This document shows positions 35,710-47,290 of a stretch of 64,000 bases of DNA, in pieces (the first letter of the stretch is position 1; each line of letters opens with the position of its first letter). The notes under the pieces are model-generated. The model made no database searches, had not been told where the DNA came from, and was given only the letters and a program-made list of their open reading frames with translations. Origin of the DNA: Pinus tabuliformis (Eukaryota > Streptophyta > Pinopsida > Pinales > Pinaceae); assembly GCA_031772625.1 (NCBI GenBank), contig CM062816.1:831148071-831212070 (forward strand), written 5' to 3'. Made by a program: the position numbers and the translations under genes.

Positions 35710-36640
35710 GGAGGATAAGATAGGGTGTACTTCCTTTTATCATCATATTGTAGGTTATAAATTTATTTTGGATCTGTTCTATCTTCCCCCATGACTCTCT
35801 AGAGATACGACATCCTCTAAACTCACATCCATTTAAAATAACATGAGTAATGAGAGTCTTAAAGAGGAGTTTTTTTTTTAATCCCATATCCAAATATTTG
35901 TTGACTAATTGTTTTCGAGTCCATAATAAGGTTTCCATCCTCTACTTATCATTTTTTCAATTGTATACTTTAGTTTAGCTTGTGTTGGATATTGATTCCA
36001 ACATATTTGTATGAAGGAACCTCTTCCAAGTTGTTGGTGTCATACATGAAAGTACCATATGTCATATTTCTGATATTAATTATCATGACCTTCATTTTGT
36101 TGGTGTTGTTCATATCCATCTTGGAACAAAAATATCAGAGGATTCTTAGTTTCTTGCCAAGATTGTAATTAAACCTTGCCAAAAGAACAATATAATCAAC
36201 ATAAATGAGAAGAGTTATGACTATAATAATGAGTGTGGGGTCAATACAACCTTCATCTTCTATAGAGTTTTCTAGCCTATCAATGTATATGCCAAAAGGG
36301 GTAGGGGACAAGAGACACCCTTGCCTGACTTTGTTACTAGATTCAATTTCTTCTAACTAAACCTCAGTGGCCCTAAACTTGTTAATAACATTCTCATACA
36401 ACATTGTCACTGGGAACCATTATCTCTTCCAACCTCTTCTAAATGTTTTCCTTGGGAATGGTATCAAAATATTTTTTAAAGTCAATGAAACAACATAAGA
36501 AATCGGTTTATTTTTGCGACACTCCTCTACAATGATTCTAAGAGTAACAAAGTGGTGCAACAAAAGTGTGGTGGTACCATAGCCCATAGGTCCCAAGAAT
36601 TAAACTTGGCTCTTATATCCATCATCAGAAGTGGTTTGTA
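35710..36640 (-). pseudogene. LINE-R reverse transcriptase remnant, minus strand
   Basis: From right to left the minus-strand frames read HHFVTLRIIVEECRKN (about 36500-36560), KVRQGC then LLSPTPFGIYIDRLE (motif B region, about 36270-36330), YVDYIVLLA (motif C, the Asp pair damaged to D-Y, about 36180-36210), NNTNKMKVMII, NNLEEVPSYKYVGINIQHKL, and LNGCEFRGCRISRESWGKIEQIQ (about 35780-35850). The last part is the typical thumb-to-C-terminal connection of this LINE family. The reading reaches TPYLILL at the LARD border and continues at 25826. The N-terminal half of RT is missing. An L1 origin is unlikely because there is no zf-RVT or RNase H wording and the conserved words differ. Confidence 0.75.
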
Positions 36641-37132
36641 TTTTGTGTTGATTAATATTATTCATCGATGTTCTCTATAGTGTGCAATTTCCTTATCATT
36701 GGTTCTCTATGGCGTAGTTTAATATTGTTATGTGGTGTCCTCTACGATGTCCTTATCATTGATTCTCTATAGTGAGTTATGAGTGGTAGTGTTAGCTCTA
36801 AGCTATGGGAACCGTAAACTCTTATTGGAGCCATGGGAACCTCAATTTATGGGTTGCGATTCCAGTTCTTTCTGATGTCTAATATCTATGGGGTTCATTA
36901 TCCTATGTGATTTCTCCAATTGAATGGACGAATCCTTGGATGCCATATCAAAATAGTAGGTTAGGAATCTATGGGTTACATGAAAGTGACTTTGAGGAGA
37001 AATTTGACATTCGATTCTCTATGGTGATTGAAGAAGAACAAGACTAGGGTTATCGTTGTCACTCATAATCCAGATGAATAAGTTCCTCTTGTTATTTTTT
37101 TTTTTTTTTTAATTATTATAACTTCACCACAT
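36641..37132 (+). other. Possible 5' untranslated region of LINE-R
   Basis: This lies between the minus-strand RT remnant and the plus-strand ORF1 start at 37133. It has a degenerate repeat (ttatcattgNttctctat at about 36697 and 36750, with a related ttctctatagtg at 36673) and a T-run near 37095-37110. No coding reading was seen. As the 5' leader of the inverted LINE-R segment it would be about 490 bases. Confidence 0.4.
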
Positions 37133-37918
37133 ATGCCAAAGCCTCAACCTAGCGAGGGGAGAGTGAGAAAAACCACCTTAGGAAGTCTTTATGATCAAAT
37201 AGAACCATTAGAAAAAAGGGTAGACGAAACATAATCATAATATATATAGAGTTAGAGGAAATGCTTGATAACAAATTTAGATTGTTAAAAGAGAATATAG
37301 ATAATAAAATATTAGGGTTCGAGACCAACTACAAAAAATGGAAACTATGTTACAGGAAATAGAAAAAAAATAAACAATTAATGGTTGAATAAAATTACAC
37401 CTTTAGAGACGAGATTAAAGAGTTAGAAGAAAAACTGAATTACAATTTCACCCTAAGTCATATGGAAGATAAAATAGACATCAAACCCATTAAAGAGGAA
37501 ATGAATAAACTAATTGAGGTGGATCACAATCATAATAAAATAGCCTTGAATCTTATAATTGTTGGTATGAAAGAGAACAAAAAATGAATACGCACTAACC
37601 ATAGTAAAAGGACTAAAAAAATTCACAAATTGAAACAAATATCTCATTGAAAAGGTTGGAAAAGATACTTAAGCATAAATATAGATAGATTTATGTTAGG
37701 GTAATATGTATTGACCAAAGATTTGGCATATGTAATAAATATCCAAGCTTAAAAGGGATAGGAATATTTATAAATGAGGACCTCATTCCAACAGACAGGG
37801 TTGAGTTTATGAAGGAGGTTCAAAGGGTAAAAAAAGTCAGAAAGGAAGGAAAATGGACAAAAATTAGAAATAATAAAGCCATTAGCAAGGATGAAAACTA
37901 TAATGATAATACTAAATA
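37133..37918 (+). pseudogene. LINE-R ORF1 remnant, plus strand
   Basis: The start is MPKPQPSEGRVRKTTLGSL at 37133. The N-terminal half is heavily interrupted. The C-terminal half is continuous in one frame, with YPSLKGIGIFINEDLIPTDR and VEFMKEVQRVKKVRKEGKW, about 37740-37860, ending in TAG 37917. It is presumed to be the RNA-binding ORF1 of this LINE; the only basis is its place before the endonuclease and its basic C-terminus. A minus-strand open frame at 37749-37958 is a shadow. Confidence 0.55.
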
Positions 37919-38790
37919 GAAATGTATAACACTCTATATCCTTTTTAAGAATTGGCATTGCTTGTCATGGCATAAAGGTTCTATGTTATGTTGGATCTCA
38001 AGTGAAATTGATAGTATTTTTCTATTTGAAACACGGGAGCGTGATTATTATAAGGTCCCCCACATACATGGATTCATCTTATGGTTAACATGGAATAAGC
38101 TATCCTCTCACAGAGAGATAAGATGAATACCATGTTATATTGTAAAGAATGTTTCTCCTTATATTCATCTTCATAATATAAGCCCTCTCAATCAATATAT
38201 TTGGATAGAAATATCTAACATTAATATTAAGAGGATTTATATTGCAATTTGATATTTCACACTTATCAATTCTACCTTTTATGAGAAAAGTAATTTAGAT
38301 CTAAAAAACCCCTATAAAACTTTAGAACAAGATATTCATAATCTAAGGAATGAAGGTAATATCCTCTTGTTAAGAGAATTTAATGTTAGAACAAAAACTA
38401 ATCAAGTTATTCTTCTAAGTAATGATTAAACCCTGATCCTCTATGGCTAGATAATAACCTTGTTTTAGCTAGTAGATACAAAAGAAACTCTAAAAATCTA
38501 GCTGAGAATTTATTTCAGTATTGAGCTAGTCAACCTTTGTAGTTCTCAAGACCTAATAATTTGCAATGGCATAATGAAGTTGCCAAAATCCAACCAAATG
38601 ACTTTTATTCATGGGCTTGGCAATATTGTGATGGATTACGTGATATTTGATATCCCCATTTCCAATAAAATATTAAATTTTGACCTCTTAAATGACCATG
38701 AAACTGACTCTGATCATAGACCTTCAACCATAACTCTAAAATTTTTCATGCTTAAAATCCCTATGCAAGAAAATTATGAGAATCAAAAGC
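37919..38790 (+). pseudogene. LINE-R endonuclease domain remnant, plus strand
   Basis: An apurinic-type endonuclease nicks the target for LINE integration. The frame reads SWHKGSMLCWISSEID, FLFETRE (catalytic Glu region), YKVPHIHGFILW, YIWIEISNINIKRIYIA, then LLREFNVRT where family members have GDFNART. The end reads FIHGLGNIVMDYVIFDIPIS and SDHRPSTITLKFF, with the catalytic Asp-His pair of the SDH motif intact (about 38575-38750). Only a few stops interrupt it. It ends near the (TA)n tract at 38829 without any RT, so the 3' part of this copy is not on this strand here. Confidence 0.75.
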
Positions 38791-38825
38791 ACATGATTTT
38801 TGGCAAAAGTAAAGTTGATCTCTTC

Positions 38826-38828
<3 letters not shown>

Positions 38829-38868
<40 letters not shown>
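38829..38868. repeat. (TA)n microsatellite followed by T-run
   Basis: About 20 TA units, then some 12 T's, at the outer edge of the inverted LINE-R segment. Confidence 0.95.
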
Positions 38869-38875
<7 letters not shown>

Positions 38876-39149
38876 TTTTAATTTGAGTTTTATTTATTTT
38901 TTATTTTTTTTGCTTATGTGTATTTTTTTTCCTGAATCAATATATTTTATTATTTAAAATGATAGTTTATATATAATACATAAAACATTTTTCTCTTTAT
39001 TCATGAGCTTTTGCTAATATATTTGTTTTACCTTTTATTTATTTATTTATTTATTTTCTTGATTTTGTTTATGGCGGTGTTTATTTTTTAAGTTATAGTT
39101 TCAAAAATGCTGCAATTTTAATCTGGAAACAAAAGATAAATATGTTATT

Positions 39150-39475
39150 TGCAACACCACATTTCAATTTGAAGGGAGAATTTGAGGTTTTGGTTTGCAA
39201 CTTTATTGGTTGTTAAGGTCACAATTTCAAACAAGTTGTAATGTTAATTGTCCATGCTACTGGCAACACCAATTTTCATTTTGAGGAGCAATTTGTTCGA
39301 AACGATATTGGTTATCAGAGCCATAATTTCAAATAATTTGTAATTTTAACCCCAAAAAAAGAGTAATGTAGGGACACCACTTTTTGATTTGAAAATCAAT
39401 AATAAAGTCTTTGTTTGCAACTTTATAGATCATAACTACAAAATTTTGTAACTTTAAACCCACAAAAAAAATTAA
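39150..39475. repeat. Degenerate tandem repeat, period about 108-111 bp, three copies
   Basis: Copies start near 39150, 39261 and 39368. Each has caacaccacNttt, a ttNgcaactttat/ttatcagagc segment and acaatttcaaacaaNttgtaaNttt. A partial copy may precede 39150. Confidence 0.7.
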
Positions 39476-40298
39476 GATAATACATGTAACACGATTTTTT
39501 AAAACAAAAGTAAAAATAACCACTAATTACAATCTAAAAAAATTAAAAAATTCTCATTAACTTAGTCACCATATTTTCACTGGACTTAAACTTCTACCTC
39601 TGCAAACTAAACTATTTTGATATTATTAAATTTAACGAACACCAATGCAAATACAAAAAACAAAAAAAAACCATCCTAAGTAGTTTATGAATTCAATACT
39701 TAATTGGTTTTATACACTAAAATGAACTCTTCAATCAATAAACCTCTAATACCCCATAAATCATATCACACACTATGGATAAGAGTGGATACAAGACTAT
39801 CCACTCAACCTATATGGCCTCTTAACTCTCCCATAGTGCCAAACAATCATTATCCAATGAAATGTAAAGATAGCAATAAGTTAAACATATAATAAATCAT
39901 TGCATGGGAAGTTAAATAAGGCAAAGCCACCCATTACACACACAAGAATGAGATGCCAAATCAACTTACATCACAAATGCCAAATTACCAAATATCATCA
40001 TTGCCAAATGCCAAATTACCAAATAATTGATGAAGGAATGAGCATTCAAGAGGAATACAACTTGAACATGCTGTGCTGTCACAAATGAAAGGATTGTCTG
40101 ATACGATGCACTCACTGATAATAAAGTCTGTCACAATTATGTCACAATTATTTCTTTTAACAAGGCAATTACATTTTTTAATAAAAGAAATTATATATAT
40201 ATAATAATAATAAATTTTATTATTATTATTATTAAATATTTTAATAAAGTAAATAAAATATTTTGTTTCATTGATTATAAATATTAAAAAAAAAAATT
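39476..40298. other. No gene; short repeats only
   Basis: AT-rich sequence. A short duplicated gccaaatgccaaattaccaa word lies near 39978-40022, and a (TAA)n-type run at 40202-40235. The open frames at 39704 and 39900 have no known motif. Confidence 0.45.
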
Positions 40299-40710
40299 AT
40301 ATATGTGTATGTGGGAGTGAAAAGTTTTTGAATAAAATATATTAGGATCGTATTTGATGAGATATAAATTGTTTAATGTTTTGAATTGAATTATTTAAGG
40401 AATTTAAGTTATATGTGAATGAATTTCACAATGTAAGTGTATAGAATGAGGATTCAAATTTTTATTTTCATCATTTTTAATATAATATAATTTAAAATAT
40501 GTGTGTGAGAGAGAAAGAGAAAAAAATTGAATAAAATATATTAAATATGGTGCTTTCAATTGATGAGATAAAAATTATTTACTGTTTTGAATTGAATTAC
40601 CCAATGAATTTAAGTTATATGTGAATTAATTTCACAATGTAAGTGTGTAGAATGAGAATTTAAAATTTTATTTCCACAATTTTTAATATAATGTAGTTTA
40701 TAATTATTTT
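40299..40710. repeat. Tandem duplication, unit about 200 bp
   Basis: Two copies (about 40299-40498 and 40499-40710) share gaataaaatatatta, gatgagatNNaaatt, tgttttgaattgaatta, aatttaagttatatgtgaat and caatgtaagtgt. Divergence is around 10-15 percent by eye. Confidence 0.8.
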
Positions 40711-43269
40711 TTTATATATATTTTGGTGTCATTATTATTATAAGCAAAAATTCATTGAAAATCAAGTTAACGGAGATATAAGATAGTTGAGGAGTAATGA
40801 GAAAGCTAAGAGATTAATCTTCATTGTTGAATCCTCTCTCTTCTTTGCTTTTCTATTCTCACTCCTTTTTTCTTTTTTCTTTTTTAACTTGTGATGTTCT
40901 TTATGTTCTCTTTATCTTCATTAATTGTAAATTTACACTTTAAAACCAAATCTTAAAACAATTATTTATTTGGATCTAATTTGATTCACTAATAATTCAT
41001 AACATTTAAAACTAAAACCACTCTTAGATGGGGTGTAGCGGGATGTATTGAAGGCGTCTTCACCTCTCTCAATAATTGAGGTAGACATACCACCACGCTA
41101 GTTATAATGAAGATATGTGGGGATTGCACCTGGGTTCAATGGAGCATCCATTTTGATTTTTATGGTTTTGTTCTAGGTGGTATCAAGGTTTCGACACTCG
41201 CACGCAGGGTTGGATGCGTGGCGGTGACCCTGACTCCTCTCCCATCTTTTCCAATGTTCGCCTAGTCCTTGGAATTCAATACCCACATTCTCAATATGTT
41301 TATGGTTTCAAGTTTGTCTTTCAACATGAAGTTAATGTTATTTTTCCCTTGTCATGTTCTTTCCCGTTCTTGCTCCATCATGCTTGTTGTAGACTCTGCA
41401 AGAGTTTGAGATATTTTTCCTCCCGGTTCTTTCTTCAACTCTCTAATATGTAACCCCAACTGCAATGTGCTTCCTTGGTTCACAAAATTTGTTAGATAGA
41501 GGGATCACTACTAGTGTGGTCATGGAGGTTGTGGAGGGATTGGTAGCTTCTGAGCTCCCTGGAGAGAAGAGACTTTTACTCATATATTTAGGACATAAGT
41601 CCCTGCTAAAGTTCATGATGAGTTATGTGATTTTGAGGCAGATGTTGCTATTTGAGAGAAGTTGTTTGGTAGATTTGGAAGTGTTAACTGATATAAGGGG
41701 TTGAGTGCCTGACATGGGCATACTCGTGGCAAGTAGAAACGATACCTATTGACAATTGATTTATATTGGAGAATGAAGATGTTGTTGGGTCAGGTAATCA
41801 TGGATCATAATGATGCAAAGTAAAAAATATTGTTGATGTTGGACAAGTTGTTGATCCACCATAAGGAAATGGGGGTGTGACTCAAGCAAATTGAATTGCT
41901 TTGGGTCCGAGTGGCTACGGCGAAGGGAATACAAACCCCATCGTGGTGGATGTCTCTACTTAATTTTATGATGAATTTGGTCTATCTGTTTGTTTTTTTT
42001 TTTGTTTTTCCAGTCTTTTGAAAACTTGACAACATAATCTAGTTTACAATTATTTTGTAATTTCTTATAGAAAATAAGCTATATAACATCAAGTTCTTTT
42101 AGAATCATCTCTAGTTTTTGAAACATTATCTAAATACAATGTATTTGTGAACTCATTCCCTTTCATTTTTTCAATAATTTAGTTTTCCAAATCACAAATC
42201 ACTCATTAAAAAAACTAATCTTTTTTAAAATAATAAAAAGCAATTTACAAAAAAATTAAAACTAGAGCCTCAACAATTTACAAAATATCACAAACTTTTC
42301 ACCAATAAAAATATATTGGTCAAATTTAAAAATTCAAACATATTTTTAAAATTGTCAAAACATTTTTAATATACAAAAATAAAAGGAAGTATAAAAAAAA
42401 AGGTGATTCCCGCCCTAAAAGAGATGAACATGAATATGTAGATTTTTCTACACATAAAGATTTAACGATATTTCCTAACGATATAATCAATGCATTTATA
42501 ATATAAGAATTCAAACATTTGCCAATCGTTTATATGTTAAGTTAATGGAACTAAAATTTTTGGATTATGGTTTTTAAGAGAGTGTAATGTTCACATAAAA
42601 AAGTATTTTAAGGGAAAAGTTCAAATCTTTTAAGATTTAAATTTATTTTTTTTATAATTTTTTTTTTAAGAAAAAAAGTTTGTAATTTCCATTATGCGAA
42701 AATAAAAATGTTTATTTTTTTATAATTTTTTTGAGAAAAAAAGTTTGTAATTTCTATTATGCGAAAATAAAAATGTTATATTGTATATGTCGAAGTATAC
42801 TTGTGGCATTCTGTCTGATTATATGATAGTTCATTGTTAAAAAAAATTATCAGTATTGTTTGTGACCAATTATTATATCACAAAAAAGTGTTTAAAATTG
42901 ATACTTCGAACTAAAGTAATTATTCAAAAATATTGTCCATATAGAATGATCTCGCAAATTAGTTTTATCAGTCCCTTATGGGACCTTGTCTTCTACTTGT
43001 ACAATGCTAATAAGAATATCGTAAAGTAATTAATCCATTTGTGTCAATATATTGTGAGAAACAACAAACACAATCTCTTCCCATAAGGTGGAAAGAAGTG
43101 CTCAAAAAAGATGGATAGATGTAGAGTCTCAAACGTAGTGTACCAAAAAGGATGTAGTGCATGTCTCAATCAGACCCAAGGGTCAAAACAAATTCTATTT
43201 TGCAGCCTTCTTGATCTTAAGTGACTTTGCATATGCCTCGACCCAAATCTAGGTTGTTTTTTGAGAGCC
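40711..43269. other. No recognisable gene
   Basis: The open frames at 41214-41453 and 41465-41704 have no motif I know. A tggtatcaaggttt at about 41181 resembles a PBS, but I could not define an LTR to its left, so no element is called. A 65-bp duplication lies at about 42670-42780. The stretch nearest 43270 is the probable 3' untranslated region of LINE-B. Confidence 0.4.
42665..42778. repeat. Small tandem duplication, period 65 bp
   Basis: agtttgtaatttcNattatg followed by cgaaaataaaaatgtt occurs at 42677 and 42742 with one mismatch. Confidence 0.85.
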
Positions 43270-43640
43270 TGCCCACTTCTTCATTTCAGTGCCTGCAAAT
43301 GTGATCATGAGAGATAAGCGAGAAATGAGCAACTCTACTTTGTATTTTTTCCATGAGCGGTTGAAGTGTAAATATTTGAAGCCTTGCTTTATTATTCATA
43401 CATTGAATGACCTCTTGTGAATCTCCATAGACATGGATGACACATACATTTTTTGAGATGACTAAAAGGATTAAGGTGTAAAGGGAAAAATGTGTGGCCA
43501 TGTTGTTTGAGGCTAGGCCAATATTGGAAAAAAAGGAGAGAGAATGGGAGGGTGAGAGATAGAGAACACCCCCAACTACACCAATACAAGGAGAGCCTTG
43601 GGTAGCACCATAAAAAAAATCCCATGGAAAATCAATTTAG
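43270..43640 (-). pseudogene. LINE-B RNase H domain
   Basis: The minus-strand frame reads FFYGATQGSP (the usual first catalytic Asp of DGA is Tyr here), GVVGGVLYLSPSHS, SNNMATHFSLYTLIL (the expected Glu is absent), VIHVYGDSQEVIQCMNNKA (second Asp kept), and LISHDHICRH. The domain degrades the RNA strand of the hybrid during reverse transcription. Two of the acids are lost, so it is inactive. The long frame 43392-43625 is a shadow in another frame. Confidence 0.72.
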
Positions 43641-43683
43641 ATTTCAATATGGGTAGGTGGGGGGGTGGGGGTGGGTGTGGGTT

Positions 43684-43704
43684 GGGGGGGGGGGGGGGGG
43701 GGGG
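43684..43704. repeat. G homopolymer (21 G) in a G-rich tract
   Basis: The plus strand is strongly G-rich from 43650 and ends in 21 consecutive G's. The tract lies just outside the RNase H reading of LINE-B, where the coding strand is C-rich. Confidence 0.95.
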
Positions 43705-44047
43705 TCGAGGGACATGGCTGATATTGCAAAGCTTTGAGAGGATACTTTTAGACAAATTGGAGGTTTATCTTCAAAGATAGTTGTGTTACATTTGAACTAA
43801 ATACCCCAATATCGCATAGTGGTAGACCCTTTAAGTTATCATGCAAAGAACTAGTAATCCAAGGTTTTATGCAACTTGATATGTTATCTGCATCCTAGTC
43901 CTTTGATTATGGGAAAGAATGTTTTACTTCTAGTTAGACCTATCTTATGAAGGGACAATTGATAAATAGATGGGGGATAGATTTCGCTTTTGATTTGTAG
44001 AGAATACAAATATGGGGGCCTTGTAAGGAGAGTCTTTGAAAAGTGTC

Positions 44048-44383
44048 TTAGGTTGGGACATTTCCTTTTAGCATGAGCCACATAAAAAGAATTGGTTTAG
44101 AGGGACAATTGAGTTTCCAAATAATTTTCCCCGACCATGGAGGATTTTCCATGTCTAGTATTTGGGATAAATAACCAAATTTTGTTGCATATCTCCTATG
44201 CGGGATTTTGGTCCATATGAAATGATATTCATTATCTGAAAGGAATATATTAGAGAATTTGAGGGCCCTAACATAATGATCCCAAGAAACTGCATCCTCC
44301 CCTTCTAGCTGGAGATCAACAGTAGATAACCAAGAAAGGCCTATTGAAGCCTGGTTTAAAGTGAACAAATTTTTTCCAGCCAA
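44048..44383 (-). pseudogene. LINE-B zf-RVT-type module
   Basis: The frame reads AVSWDHYVRALKFSN, then NEYHFIWTKIPHRRYATKFGYL, then WSGKIIWKLNCPSKPILFMWLMLKGNVPT. The last part (W..K.P.K...F.W....G..PT) is the conserved front of the zf-RVT region of plant L1 and related RT pseudogenes. The Cys/His part that should follow toward 43900 is not clear. Confidence 0.7.
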
Positions 44384-45112
44384 AACATGATTAGAGGATT
44401 AGGAAGACAATACCAATGAAAATTTATTATCCATGAGTCCTTCCCAATTAGTATGTTTTAGCCATTTATCACTTTCCAACAAAGATGATTTCCAATGATG
44501 ATGAATTCCTTGAGTATTGCTTTTTAGGCTATGGAGGCATTCTAAGGAGCTTTGATGGGAGTGTGAATCCAATCCAGTATGGATAATGGTTGAATGTATT
44601 TTTGAGCCATTGTATTCACCCATAAGCCATTTCCCTGAATGAGATGATAAACCCATTTTGTTGCTAGAGATCCGAGTGAATTTTGGAAGTCGTTTTATTC
44701 CCTAGCCCCCAAAATATTTCAGAAGGGAGATGGAGTTCCAAGATGTGAATGCAAAGGTACAATTTTCCTGCTCTCTATACTAAAGGAATCTTGCAGAGAA
44801 TTGTTGTGTATTGCTTAATATCCCAAAAGGGGTCCATGCTAGGGAGGCCCACAAAACATGAATTACTTCAATGACGGACTTGCAAAGTACTAGACGACCA
44901 ACCTGAGATAGCCAACGATTACTCCAATTTCTAATTTGATTTTCAATTTTTTCTAAAAGCCATGCCCAATAATGAATATTAGAGTTGTAGGGTTTAAGAA
45001 TGAAGCCTAGATATTTGGCACATTATTTGATGTTCTTTATGGAAACAAAGAGGATATTTTCAATTGAGGATAGATCATTTTCAGGGATTTCCCAGTAGTA
45101 AATAGAGGAATT

Positions 45113-46025
45113 CTATCTATTTATTCTCATGCCTATGGCTTGGATAAACAACTCCAAGAGGGATTGAAGGTAGTTTATATGATGAAGTTCCTCATTTGAG
45201 AAGATGAGGATGTCGTAAAAAAAAATGAGATGTGTTAGAAAGAGGTTTTGAGAGATAGTGACTCCTTTGAAGTTACCAAAGCGAACATCATACAAGATCA
45301 TCTTGTTGAGGCCCTCCCCAACAAGCAGAAAAATAAGGGGTGAGAGGGACATCCCTGGCGAAGGCCTCACTTAACATTGAAAAAAGGGGAGTAAACCCCA
45401 TTTATTAAAATTACAAAAGGGAAGATATATAATTTAGAACCTAGGTGACAAAGGAGAAGGAAAACCACAAGTGAAGTAAGAGGAGGAGAATATATAGCTA
45501 ATTTACTCTATCAAAAGCTTTCAATGAGAGGTCAACTTTGAGAACAAGGGATTTTTGTCTACGGGTATGGATGGGGTGAAGAGCCTCCTAAGACATCATA
45601 ATGGCCTCATGTATATGCCTATCCGCAAGAAAACCAAACTGTTCAGTGGAGGTATGGTGGGAGCGAATATGTGTTAAACGCAGCGCAATGATTTTTGTGA
45701 TGATCTTGTAGATTGAATTATAGAGGGAAATAGGCTTAAATTGGTCAAAAGAAACAAGGTTGTCAGATTTAGGGATAAGAGAAAGGAAAGTGGAGTTTAA
45801 AGGTCCCAACATCTAGCTTGAAGAACGAGAATACTTGATGACAAAGAGAGGATCTTCATCTATGAATTCCCAACATTTGATATAGAACTTAATAGGAAGT
45901 TCGTCTGGTGCTGGACTTTTGTCCTTTTGGAAGTTGTGGAGGACATTTTCTAGCTCCTTTTTTGTGACTTCTTCCATTATCATATCATTATCCTCCTCTT
46001 TGAAAAAACAAGGGAAGTGTCTCAC
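45113..46025 (-). pseudogene. LINE-B reverse transcriptase core
   Basis: Right to left: NFQKDKSPAPDELPIKFY (45880-45930); LNSTFLSLIPK, FDQFKPISLYNSIYKIITKIIA, EQFGFLADRHIHEA (45588-45812); VLKVDLSLKAFDRVN (motif A, about 45505-45550); GMSLSPLIFLLVGEGLNKMI (motif B, about 45300-45355); and FFYDILIFSNEE (motif C, where FADD is expected, about 45195-45230). At least two frame changes separate these blocks. Confidence 0.82.
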
Positions 46026-46310
46026 TACTTGAAGAACCTGCTCAATTGTGACTTTATTTTCCTAAGGGAAAATTCCTTTGAAATAAGAACACCCTTAATT
46101 GGGAATATCATAAAAAGAGATAGAAAAAGCACCAAAGGGGCTCGTAATACCTAGATGGTATTAATGGTTTTCCTATGGTTCACCACTATGTCGAAGTATT
46201 TGGTGTTGTCATCCCCTACAAAGAGCCAAAAGGATCGTCTCTTTAAATTTCATTATTTCTCACAGTTAAGAAGAATCGCCTTTCTAGATTTTTCAACCAC
46301 AGAGATTTGA

Positions 46311-47290
46311 TCATGGAGGTTGATCAGAGCGTATGGAGAGGAGAGTTGGTCCAAAGAGATTGAATGTTGGATTCAATATTAGATAATGTTTTGGGGGATT
46401 CCTCCTTCTGTTCCTTGGCTCAATCACAGATGATTTCTTTGGCTCTTTTGAGATTTCTTTGGAATTGAAGGGAAGGGTATTCCAGGGAGTCAGGGGAAAA
46501 ATGGGACTAGTGAAATTTGAGGAGAGATAATAGAGAGGGGTCATCCACCAAGAAGGGTTTAACTTAAAAGGGTTGGGAAATTTATCGGGGAATGAATCTA
46601 GGTCTAAGAAAATGGGCATGTGATTTGAGTTTCCCCCAACAAAAGATCATTGCTTTATTTTGAGATTGGAATCTAGCAGGCTCTCCAAATTGAGAAATTT
46701 GTCCAATCTTTTAGTGATTCTAGTCGAACCAGATCGATTATTTGAACAAGTGGGCATGGGTTTTTCAGAGAATGTCAAAAAGATTGAGGCCATCTAGTAG
46801 TGAGAGCATAAAATCTTAACGAGGGCATGGTCTGGTAGAGGACCCCCAAAATTCAAAATTCCCCAGAGTGAAGTTGAGATCCCCACCTAGGACAACGTGG
46901 TCAATACTGAAAATTAGGAGTTGTGCAACAAAGGACTAGAATTCATGTCTGTCAAGATCCATGCAAAAAACATTGATAAAATGAAATGATGAGTGCAATT
47001 CAACAAAAGAGAGATCCACTGCAAGCAAAGACTTTGAAGACCGGGTTGAATTTAGGCGCATGAGTTTGGGGTTCCAAGTTGTGATTAAGCCACCAGATCT
47101 GCCCAATGCATCAATTATCATAAAGTACCAATTTGAAAGGATTGAATGCGAGTCATTGGTGGCCTTATGTCGGCCCAATATGGTTTCTTGGTGGAAAATG
47201 ACGTGAAGAAAGAAGTGATCAGAGTGTTTTCAAAGCTAATTTTTTAGATGGGTTGACCAAACCCTACAGTTAAGAGAAAAAAACTTTCCT
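46311..47290 (-). pseudogene. LINE-B endonuclease remnant
   Basis: The N-terminal part near 47180-47290 includes FHQETILGRH, the QET motif with catalytic Glu. ALGRSGGLITTWNPK follows (about 47075-47115). The end at 46560-46640 reads NSNHMPIFLDLD then NPFKLNPSWW, the SDH motif with Asp changed to Asn. The stretch between has several stops. Confidence 0.7.

Larger units (their letters stand above)
43270..47290 (-). mobile_element. LINE-B: L1-type retrotransposon ORF2, minus strand, decayed
   Basis: Reading right to left on the minus strand gives an L1 ORF2 in domain order. The endonuclease start lies near 47280-46936 (FHQETILGRH; ALGRSGGLITTWNP). The endonuclease end is near 46619 (SNHMPIFLDLD, with Asp of the SDH motif now Asn). 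RT runs 46025-45113, the zf-RVT-side module 44383-44048, and RNase H 43640-43270. ORF1 is not seen to the right of 47300, where the sequence becomes AT-rich, so the copy may be 5' truncated. It is in the same broad lineage as LINE-A (both have RNase H) but is clearly diverged from it. Confidence 0.82.

Noticed and set aside
41175-41200. tggtatcaaggttt as a PBS
   Set aside because: No LTR end (CA) directly before it and no LTR pair or internal coding region found.
43598-43780. 60-codon Gly-rich frame
   Set aside because: It is a translation of the G-run, antisense to LINE-B.
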